From NCBI GenBank assembly GCA_029259975.1, contig JAJDEE010000411.1, positions 1 to 5,948 on the forward strand: a stretch of DNA of 5,948 bases, in the 5' to 3' direction. This document shows, piece after piece, positions 1-5,499 of this stretch; within the stretch, counting starts at the first letter, position 1, and every line of letters begins with the position of its first letter. The position numbers and the translations under genes are program-made. The notes below the pieces were generated by a model, which saw only the letters and a list, made by a program, of their open reading frames with translations, was not told the origin of the DNA and made no database searches. Source of the DNA: Planctomycetota bacterium (GTDB lineage: Bacteria; Planctomycetota; Planctomycetia; Pirellulales; Lacipirellulaceae).

Positions 1-65
1 CCGTAGGATAGGCTTCCAGCCTGTCCGTGGTGCTTTGACCGACAGGCTGGAAGCCTATCCTACGG
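1..65. repeat. Perfect 25-bp inverted repeat with nested palindromes
   Basis: Arms 1-25 and 41-65 are exact inverted copies around a 15-nt spacer; the left arm begins at the window edge and may extend further. Each arm is also a near palindrome: 6-14 pairs with 18-26 (AGGCT-TCC-AGCCT core, one G-T pair), and 41-48 pairs with 52-59 with one mismatch. It therefore can form one long hairpin or two small ones, an arrangement like REP/BIME elements. It begins 23 nt past the stop of the desulfhydrase gene and could protect or end that transcript. A T-run on the far side cannot be checked because the window ends. Confidence 0.85.
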
Positions 66-88
66 CAAATTCTCTTTTGCCGTTCGCC

Positions 89-1096
89 TTACGTGTCTTC
101 TGCAATCAAATCCCTTCGCGCAAACAAGCCAAACGAACCGCCGGTGTGGATGTACACGGCAATTCTCTCCGAAGGCTGTTGTTTCATCGTGGCAAGCATG
201 CCGGTCATGCCTTTTGAGGTGTAACTTGGATCGAGGACGATGCCTTCGGAGCGGCCAAGCAAACGAATCGTGTCGACCGCCGCCGGGTACGGAATTGCGT
301 AGCCCTCGCCGATAAATCCGTCGATCAAATCGATCGGCGTTTGATCAGGCGAGAGATCGAGCTGGAATTGCTCGACGGTGGCACGCTCCAATTCGCGTAG
401 CGACGTGTGAAAATAGTCGACATCGTCGCTCACCGGCACGCCAAAAATACGCCAATTATCGCAACCCATCAGCACGCGGCCCAACATCAGGCCGACCTGT
501 GTCCCGCCAGAAGAGGTCGCACAGTAAAGGTCGACCGGCTCCGCAGGATCAAGTTGCTTGGCTAGTTCTGCGAGGCAACGAATGTATCCCCAACTGCCAA
601 AAGGCACACTGGCACCGACCGGGAAAAAATAGGGCGTGCGACCATTGGACCGCTCCTTCTCCATCGCGCTCGCAACGAGGTCGCTCAGCTCGGCCCGATA
701 AGCATCCGCCGGGTGGTAGCTCACTTCTGCGCCGAAAAGTTGGTCCAAGAAAAGATTTCCGTCTGCTGGTGGGGTGGGATCGTCGGAGCGTAGGATCATC
801 CGCACGCGCAATCCCAAGCGTGCCCCGACGGCTGCGGTTGCGCGGCAATGATTCGATTGACAACCGCCATGCGTCACTAGTGTGTCGGCTCCTTGCGCCA
901 AAGCATCGGCAACCACATATTCGAGCTTGCGGATCTTGTTACCGCTCATTTCCAGTCCGGTAAGGTCGTCCCGTTTCAGCAGGATGCGATCGACGCCAGT
1001 CAGCTTTGCCAGATTTTTCAACTCAACCAGGGGCGTCAGCAATTGGGCCAAATTTAGCCGAGCTGGTTCTTGCGGGTGGATGGTTTCGAGATTCAT
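89..1096 (-). CDS. dcyD: D-cysteine desulfhydrase-type PLP enzyme (ACC deaminase/DcyD family)
   Basis: A cytoplasmic pyridoxal-phosphate enzyme of fold type II, expected to break D-cysteine into pyruvate, H2S and ammonia. It has 335 residues, normal for the family (E. coli DcyD 328). The PLP lysine is K54 in SGNKIRKLE, and the catalytic serine is S81 in GGCQSNHCRATAA, 27 residues further on, as in ACC deaminase (K51/S78). The phosphate-binding loop is SSGGTQVG (195-202), and the active-site tyrosine is Y292 in LDPSYTSKGMTGM. The two positions that separate substrate types are T293 (Glu after the Tyr in ACC deaminase) and T318 in IHTGG (Leu in ACC deaminase), which favours D-cysteine desulfhydrase over ACC deaminase. 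It starts at ATG 1096 without a clear ribosome-binding site, 285 nt from the previous gene, so it may have its own promoter. Other D-amino acids such as D-serine analogues are possible substrates. Confidence 0.88.
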   Translation of the reverse strand: MNLETIHPQEPARLNLAQLLTPLVELKNLAKLTGVDRILLKRDDLTGLEMSGNKIRKLEYVVADALAQGADTLVTHGGCQSNHCRATAAVGARLGLRVRMILRSDDPTPPADGNLFLDQLFGAEVSYHPADAYRAELSDLVASAMEKERSNGRTPYFFPVGASVPFGSWGYIRCLAELAKQLDPAEPVDLYCATSSGGTQVGLMLGRVLMGCDNWRIFGVPVSDDVDYFHTSLRELERATVEQFQLDLSPDQTPIDLIDGFIGEGYAIPYPAAVDTIRLLGRSEGIVLDPSYTSKGMTGMLATMKQQPSERIAVYIHTGGSFGLFARRDLIAEDT

Positions 1097-1183
1097 GTCG
1101 TTCTATCGCTCGTGGTTTAGGGCGATCCACAGATGGGAAATTACTTGCTTTTTCCCGGCGCAAAAATACTACATCAAGAAATC

Positions 1184-1274
1184 ACCACAGAGGACGCAGA
1201 GGATCGCAGAGAAATTGGTTCCTGGAAACCGTCTACTTCTCTCTTCCTCTGCGTAACTCGGCGTCCTCTGTGGT
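1184..1274. repeat. Inverted repeat, CCACAGAGGACGCAGAG type
   Basis: Arms 1184-1213 and 1245-1274 are inverted copies matching at 25 of 30 positions, separated by 31 nt. The outer 14 bases of each arm are identical (ACCACAGAGGACGC) and the divergence is mainly in the middle. It sits in the 285-nt gap (1097-1381) between the L,D-carboxypeptidase and desulfhydrase genes. The rest of the gap shows no RNA gene and no convincing promoter; a 6-bp pair GGGAAA/TTTCCC at 1135-1140 and 1151-1156 is too weak to call. A hairpin could form in transcripts, without an adjacent T-run. The unit resembles dispersed intergenic repeats I recall from PVC-group genomes. Confidence 0.8.
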
Positions 1275-1370
1275 AAAATTTGCTTCGTGTATTGCGTCGT
1301 GTCGTCGTGGTTCAATAGCCTCGCTCAGTGGTAGAATAAATTCTTTGAGTTGAAGTTGGTGGATTCTCAT
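1233..1370 (-). CDS. Possible 45-aa small ORF running into a repeat (doubtful)
   Basis: An ATG at 1370, 11 nt after the L,D-carboxypeptidase stop, opens a 45-codon frame ending in TAG at 1235-1233. The first half (MRIHQLQLKEFILPLSEAIE) has mixed composition, while the last 15 residues (TTEDAELRRG and onward) are encoded by the right arm of the 1184-1274 inverted repeat. No family is recognised and there is no convincing ribosome-binding site, only GCGGCAG next to the ATG. It may be chance, or the remnant of a gene broken by the repeat. It is listed because it is the only open frame in this gap on the operon strand close to an upstream stop. Confidence 0.15.
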   Translation of the reverse strand: MRIHQLQLKEFILPLSEAIEPRRHDAIHEANFTTEDAELRRGREK

Positions 1371-1381
1371 CTGCCGCTCAC

Positions 1382-2350
1382 CTAGCCAACGAAAACAGGA
1401 TTTTCCAACACCTTCACCGTCCGTTCATCGGCATCCAGCTCGACGTCAACGTTCAGCGGCAAGGTTGCATTGTCGCGGCAGTGGCCGGTCGGAAAATTTT
1501 GCAGGACGGGAATGCCCAGCTCGCCAAAATAACCGCGAAAGATGTCCTCGAGTGTCAAACTCGATGCATCGGGTGGTGCTTCGCACTTCGTAAATTGCCC
1601 TAGCAGCACGCCGGCGAGAGTGTCTAATTTGCCGGCAAGCTTTAACTGGGATAGGCAACGATCGATGCGGTAGGGTTGTTCGTTGACGTCTTCGAGCAAC
1701 AAAATATTTTCGTTAGTCTCGATCTCGTAAGGCGTGCCCATCAAAGCGACAACCAGCGCCAAGTTGCCGCCGACGAGGCGACCTGTTGCCTTGCCAGGGA
1801 ACATCGTGACGATTGTTTCGCGTTCTTGATCGGTTAGCGGAACCTCATAGCCAGTGTCACTAGCATACTCGTCTGCCAGCAGGGCTTGCCAGTAGGTGCG
1901 AGCAGTAAGTTCGCTAAGCCCATCGGGCATGCCGATGCCATCCATCGGATGTGGACCATGGAAAGTGACCAAGCCGGTTTGGCTTTGTAGGGCCAGGTGC
2001 AAGGCAGTGACGTCGCTGAACCCGACGACGATTTTGGGATGTCGTCGAATGACGTTGTAATCGAGCAGGTCGAGCAGCCGCGTTACACCGGTACCGCCGC
2101 GGGCGGGAAAAACGGCTGCGACATCGGGATCGGCGAAGGCTGCCATTAGCTCGTCGGCGCGGGCCGCATCGTCGCCAGCCAGATAGCCGTGCTGGCGATA
2201 AAGGTCGCCGTAGAGTTTGATTTTGAAACCCAACGCTTCGAGTCGCTCGACGGCCAGCTCGATGCGACGGCGCTTTACCGGACTGGCTGGCGCGACGAGC
2301 GCGATCGTGTCGCTTTTGTGTAGAGCTTTGGGGTAAATCGGCTGCATCAT
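1382..2350 (-). CDS. S66-family L,D-carboxypeptidase (LdcA/YkfA type)
   Basis: A serine peptidase of family S66, whose members remove the terminal D-Ala from L-Ala-D-Glu-mDAP-D-Ala murein tetrapeptide in the cytoplasm (LdcA) or act on related peptides such as microcin C (MccF). With the start at ATG 2350 it has 322 residues, normal for the family. The N-terminal strand DTIALVAPASPV, the FPARGGTGVTRLLDLLDY segment and the full triad are present: nucleophile S112 in VGFSD, E220 in LLLEDVNEQPYRID, and H290 in PTGHCRDN. There is no signal peptide, in keeping with a cytoplasmic enzyme. Start choice: an ATG at 2410 lies deep in spmB and adds sequence unlike the family; ATG 2359 overlaps spmB by 8 nt; ATG 2350 follows the spmB stop by 1 nt with GGA just upstream; ATG 2347 is also possible. 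Reinitiation after spmB is likely. LdcA-like murein tetrapeptide cleavage is inferred, and MccF-like specificity is not excluded. Confidence 0.92.
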   Translation of the reverse strand: MMQPIYPKALHKSDTIALVAPASPVKRRRIELAVERLEALGFKIKLYGDLYRQHGYLAGDDAARADELMAAFADPDVAAVFPARGGTGVTRLLDLLDYNVIRRHPKIVVGFSDVTALHLALQSQTGLVTFHGPHPMDGIGMPDGLSELTARTYWQALLADEYASDTGYEVPLTDQERETIVTMFPGKATGRLVGGNLALVVALMGTPYEIETNENILLLEDVNEQPYRIDRCLSQLKLAGKLDTLAGVLLGQFTKCEAPPDASSLTLEDIFRGYFGELGIPVLQNFPTGHCRDNATLPLNVDVELDADERTVKVLENPVFVG

Positions 2351-2351
2351 G

Positions 2352-2906
2352 TTATCCATACAAAAGATAGCCAACGACCACCGCTGCAGCGATGCCTGCC
2401 GCATCGGCAACGAGACAGGCGTGCAGCGTGTGGCGGATTTTTTTAATTTGAATCGAACCGTAGTAGACCGACAAAATGTAGAATGTCGTTTCGGTACTGC
2501 CCATCATGATCGAAGCTGTTTTGCCGAGGAAGCTGTCGGGTCCATGCGTGTCGAAAATTTCGACCATCACCCCCCTCGCGCCGCCGCCAGTGAGCGGCTT
2601 GGTCAGCGCCAACGGGATCAAGTCGAGCGACTCGCGGTAGTCGCCTAGCCCGACACGCTCCATCGCCCAGCCCGCCATCAGTTTGATATCCTCGAAGGCG
2701 CCGCTCGCTTCAAAAATCTTGATAGCGAACAAAATCGCGACCAGATAAGGAATAATCATCACCGCCACGTCAAAACCTTCTTTGGCACCCGTGACGAACG
2801 ATTCGTACATCGGCACTCGTTTGTAGGCGGCCCATAGGATGATCGTCAAAATCATCAGCGGAACCGACCACTGGCTGAACAGGTCGATGTATTCGAGGAT
2901 AGTCAT
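2352..2906 (-). CDS. spmB: Spore maturation protein B homologue (SpmB)
   Basis: A 184-residue membrane protein, close to the roughly 178 residues of Bacillus SpmB, and expected to act with SpmA in the cytoplasmic membrane. Hydrophobic segments lie at about 13-28, 46-64, 95-103, 131-150 and 162-182. Family motifs are IIPYLVAILFAIKIFEASGA (51-70), KPLTGGGARG (103-112) and MGSTETTFYILSVYYG (135-150), the last two being diagnostic of SpmB. It starts inside the stop of spmA with a 4-nt overlap and has a good ribosome-binding site. Its TAA (2354-2352) abuts or overlaps the start of the L,D-carboxypeptidase gene, so the three genes form a tight unit. In Bacillus the gene after spmB is dacB, a D,D-carboxypeptidase; here an L,D-carboxypeptidase takes that place. 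No other sporulation gene is visible. Confidence 0.93.
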   Translation of the reverse strand: MTILEYIDLFSQWSVPLMILTIILWAAYKRVPMYESFVTGAKEGFDVAVMIIPYLVAILFAIKIFEASGAFEDIKLMAGWAMERVGLGDYRESLDLIPLALTKPLTGGGARGVMVEIFDTHGPDSFLGKTASIMMGSTETTFYILSVYYGSIQIKKIRHTLHACLVADAAGIAAAVVVGYLLYG

Positions 2907-3643
2907 GATCTATCTCCCGTCCCGTCGGTTTGCTCACTTTTATTGGCCAGCGCGAAGCGAGGTGAACGTGCGAGCAGTCGGGTGACGACAATCGCCACAA
3001 GCGTCGAAAACGTCGTTACGAGAATGATGCCAAACAGAGGCTCCGCTGGGTTGTCGCTATGAAAAGTCGCCCGGTAGCCAATAATGGTGAAAGGAATCAG
3101 CGTGACGCTGCTCGTGTTGATCGCCATGAACATTGCCATCGCGTCGGTGGCGGTTTCTTTGTTTGGGTTGAGCGTTTGCAATTCTTTCATCGCTTTGAGT
3201 CCCAGCGGAGTCGCGGCATTGTCGAGGTTGAGCATGTTCGCCGAAATGTTCATCAGAATCGCGCCCTGCGCCGGATGCCCATCAGGGACGTCGGGAAAGA
3301 GCCACCGCATCCATGGACTTAACAACCGCGCCAGGGCATCGACCAATCCTGCATCGCGAGCAACCGCCAACAGCCCCAGCCACAACGCCATGATGCCAAT
3401 GAGGCTGATACAAATCGTGATCGTGACTTCGGCTGCACTGAGAGCAGCTGCGTTGAGGCCTTTGCCCATCTGCTTCAGGTTGCGATCGCTCGGCGGCGGC
3501 AGGGCGCCGTCGCTGGCTTCGCTGTCAGCCTGTTCGTTGATGGTCACTGCTGGCGTTGGTGGCCAGATAGTGTTGTAGGCCCCACGTCCGAAGCCGTAGA
3601 CGATGCCGATCAGCAATAGTCCAAACCAGATTTTGTTGAGCAT
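2903..3643 (-). CDS. spmA: Spore maturation protein A homologue (SpmA, nucleoside-recognition/Gate domain membrane protein)
   Basis: A 246-residue membrane protein of the SpmA family. In Bacillus subtilis SpmA works with SpmB and the carboxypeptidase DacB in spore core dehydration and cortex maturation; in non-sporulating bacteria the role is unknown. Visible features are a first membrane segment at about 5-22, a polar, acidic and proline-rich loop at about 28-64, then hydrophobic segments at about 71-95, 166-190 and 203-224. The family hallmark NMLNLDNAATPLGLKAM is at 136-152, with the conserved INTSSVTLIP following. The protein is some 50 residues longer than the roughly 196-residue Bacillus protein, partly because of the 28-64 loop. 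ATG 3643 has GGGA about 6 nt upstream. The stop overlaps the start of spmB (ATGA), indicating translational coupling. Subunit or substrate function cannot be read from the sequence. Confidence 0.92.
   Translation of the reverse strand: MLNKIWFGLLLIGIVYGFGRGAYNTIWPPTPAVTINEQADSEASDGALPPPSDRNLKQMGKGLNAAALSAAEVTITICISLIGIMALWLGLLAVARDAGLVDALARLLSPWMRWLFPDVPDGHPAQGAILMNISANMLNLDNAATPLGLKAMKELQTLNPNKETATDAMAMFMAINTSSVTLIPFTIIGYRATFHSDNPAEPLFGIILVTTFSTLVAIVVTRLLARSPRFALANKSEQTDGTGDRS
2914..2918 (-). promoter_or_regulatory. Ribosome-binding site of spmB
   Basis: GGGAG on the minus strand, 7 nt before the ATG at 2906 and inside the last codons of spmA. It is the best Shine-Dalgarno match in the window and, with the ATGA overlap, fixes the spmB start. 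Confidence 0.7.
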
Positions 3644-3649
3644 AAATTA

Positions 3650-3653
3650 TCCC
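3650..3653 (-). promoter_or_regulatory. Ribosome-binding site of spmA
   Basis: GGGA on the minus strand lies 6 nt before the ATG at 3643, between the left arm of the intergenic inverted repeat and the start codon. It is a short match to the anti-Shine-Dalgarno core. It supports this ATG as the start. Confidence 0.45.
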
Positions 3654-3664
3654 GTCAAAGGTTT

Positions 3665-3737
3665 TTAGCCACCGATGAACACAGATAAACACGGATTGAA
3701 TTGTGGCAAATAAATATCCGTGTTCATCTGTGGCTAA
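3665..3737. repeat. Imperfect inverted repeat, GCCACAGATGAACAC type
   Basis: The left arm (3665-3696) and right arm (3716-3737) are inverted copies of one sequence, with TTAGCCAC, GATGAACAC and GGAT shared in order. They match at 21 of 22 positions once a 10-nt block in the left arm (AGATAAACAC, itself resembling the neighbouring GATGAACAC unit) is set aside. The loop is 19 nt. It fills most of the gap between the M14 fusion gene and spmA. Transcripts could fold into a hairpin here. On the minus strand no T-run follows it, so it is not a standard intrinsic terminator for the upstream gene. I recall similar units as dispersed intergenic repeats in several phyla, including PVC bacteria. Confidence 0.8.
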
Positions 3738-3754
3738 CTTCTTTTCTTAGAAGC

Positions 3755-5458
3755 TCAAGAACGTGCAACTCGACCGCGCAACAATTCTCCAGCCGCCGAA
3801 TACGTTGTTTCGCCTTGGTCAAAAACTACGTTACCCCCCACGATCACCCGATGCAAGTCGCTGTCGCCTAGTGTGACTGAGGCGTCGAATTCTTCGACAG
3901 TTCGCATCAGGACCAAATCGGCCATCGCACCCAAGCAAATCTTGCCCCGGTCGGGCAAACCAAGAAGTTGTGCGCATTGTTGAGTGTGTGCTGCGCAATC
4001 GGCAAGTGTTACCGACGTGTCGCTTGCCGCAGGCAGAATACTTTCGGAGACGACAGGAAAGTTAAACAGCGAGAGATACAGTTCCACCTCTGTTGGCAAT
4101 CCCTCTGTCAGCACTCCCAAGATTCCAAGAGAAATCGCTTTGAGTAGGCGGTCGAGAACATCTGGGGACCAAGTGGTCAGTTTCGCCAAGTAGCCCACAT
4201 TGATGGGCGACGAAAAATTGTCGCGCAGATTTTCCAGCTCGGCAAGCTCTTCGTCCTCGCGCAAATCGATTCGGCCTAGCACCGTGGTGACGCCTTGGGC
4301 CAGCAATTCGGCAAGCATTTTCTGATTGGGAAGTACTCGCGGCGTGACGCTTGGCTCACTAACGATTCGTCCTGGTAAACAGACGAAATCGGCCGCGTGG
4401 GTTAATATTTTCCCGCTAGTTACATGCAAATCGCCTAGGTCAACAATCTTGCCGCCTCGCATCGTCGGCACAATCTGGCTGAAGTTGATTCCCAAATCGG
4501 CGCAAAAGGTCCCCTGCCCTGCCCCGTTGATAATCGTCACATCTCGCAGCAGCTTTCCGAACAGATCGTGCTCGCCGGTACGCGGCAGCGACTCGTAAAC
4601 TGCGGGATCAACCTCACAAAAGCTGTCCGTTGCGATCGCTTCGAGAGCTGTAACCAAGCCAAAAAAATGAAGCTGCACAAGCGGCTCGGCTTCGACGGTC
4701 GACCACCCACCCGCCTCGATGGTGATCGTAGCTGCACCTTGCTGCTGAACCCACTCGCCAAAACAACGCGGCATAAAGTCAGCATCGTAGCGCGATACCG
4801 GGCCTGGGCAGTAGGGCGCCACCGTGCTAGCGAGATAGCCGGCCAATTGCTTGGCTAACACAACATTTTTGGCAGCGCTATCTTCGTGGTCGAGCGGTGG
4901 TGCAAGCAAAGAAAACGAGGCAACTTGTTGCGATTGTTCGACCGTAGTGCGCGGCCGCTGATTATGAAGATTTAGCGCAAAATCGGGCTGCAAGCGGCTC
5001 ACCACATCACGCAAAATCCGCCCTTCGGGGCTTTGCAAATGCAGCGCATCGCGGTTGATGTCGATATCCTGAGCATTGCGGCGTGTCCATTGTTCGGCGC
5101 CATCAGGGTTTAGCATCAGCACGACATGTAACGAACACCCTTTCAAAACCGCCGCAGCCGTAGGATGTTCAGGATCTTCGAGCAGGAAGTTGATGAGATC
5201 AAAGAGTACCGCCGTGTGCGTCGGTTCGTTGCCGTGCATCTGCGTCCAGGCGAGCACGTTTTTCGGCCCCTCGCCAAGCGTTAGCATCGAAATCGCGCGC
5301 CCTTCGACCGAAGTGCCCAGCGGCTCGATTTCTAAACGCTTTGGATGCGCAGCCTGGAACGACGCTAACTGCCGAACTACATCGGCATGTCGCAGGTCGC
5401 TGTGGATGGCCGGAGAAATGCGGTAACGTGGATAGTCGTCCCAATGAAACATGTGCAT
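3755..5458 (-). CDS. M14 zinc carboxypeptidase fused to a degenerate amidohydrolase (D-aminoacylase-like) domain
   Basis: A 567-residue two-domain protein. Residues about 10-285 are a zinc carboxypeptidase of the M14 fold with its active site intact: zinc ligands H75 and E78 in MHGNE, third ligand H165 in LNLHNQ, substrate-binding N135/R136 in DINRD, and catalytic E248 in TITIEAGG. Residues about 300-567 resemble an N-acyl-D-amino-acid deacylase/dihydroorotase-type amidohydrolase. They show the leading beta-sandwich (LLRDVTIINGAG then FCADLGI), QGVTTVLGR, INVGYLAKL, LGILGVLTEG, and the closing LLGLPDRGKICLGAMADLVL. This half is much shorter than the usual 400-500 residues. Its HxH metal motif after the PG turn is replaced (PGRIVSEPS), so it is probably not a working hydrolase. 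There is no signal peptide, which suggests a cytoplasmic protein. I chose ATG 5458 because homology starts just after it; ATG 5452 is equally possible, and neither has a clear ribosome-binding site. The frame is open further upstream, but that stretch overlaps nhaC. The substrate is unknown; murein peptides are an inference from neighbours. Confidence 0.85.
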   Translation of the reverse strand: MHMFHWDDYPRYRISPAIHSDLRHADVVRQLASFQAAHPKRLEIEPLGTSVEGRAISMLTLGEGPKNVLAWTQMHGNEPTHTAVLFDLINFLLEDPEHPTAAAVLKGCSLHVVLMLNPDGAEQWTRRNAQDIDINRDALHLQSPEGRILRDVVSRLQPDFALNLHNQRPRTTVEQSQQVASFSLLAPPLDHEDSAAKNVVLAKQLAGYLASTVAPYCPGPVSRYDADFMPRCFGEWVQQQGAATITIEAGGWSTVEAEPLVQLHFFGLVTALEAIATDSFCEVDPAVYESLPRTGEHDLFGKLLRDVTIINGAGQGTFCADLGINFSQIVPTMRGGKIVDLGDLHVTSGKILTHAADFVCLPGRIVSEPSVTPRVLPNQKMLAELLAQGVTTVLGRIDLREDEELAELENLRDNFSSPINVGYLAKLTTWSPDVLDRLLKAISLGILGVLTEGLPTEVELYLSLFNFPVVSESILPAASDTSVTLADCAAHTQQCAQLLGLPDRGKICLGAMADLVLMRTVEEFDASVTLGDSDLHRVIVGGNVVFDQGETTYSAAGELLRGRVARS

Positions 5459-5499
5459 TGCAAAAAGTGGTGAAATTCTTTGTCTGCTCTCAGCTTGAC

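Noticed and set aside
499..963. Plus-strand open frame of 154 codons opposite the desulfhydrase gene
   Set aside because: It is Arg/Ser/Pro-rich with no recognisable domain and lies antisense to a well-conserved enzyme, so it is a shadow of codon bias.
1184..1274. CRISPR array or insertion-sequence ends
   Set aside because: There are only two inverted units, no direct repeats with regular spacers, and no transposase gene or target duplication in the gap.
882..1353. Plus-strand open frames of 115-124 codons spanning the 1097-1381 gap
   Set aside because: They start inside the desulfhydrase gene on the other strand and run through the repeat; the composition is low in information and there is no family match.
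2351..2410. Start of the L,D-carboxypeptidase at ATG 2410
   Set aside because: It would overlap the conserved end of spmB by 59 nt and add about 20 residues not seen in S66 enzymes; ATGs at 2359, 2350 and 2347 fit the family length and the spmB stop.
3665..3737. Rho-independent terminator after the M14 fusion gene
   Set aside because: The stem is interrupted by a 10-nt unpaired block, is not GC-rich, and is followed on the minus strand by A-rich rather than T-rich sequence.
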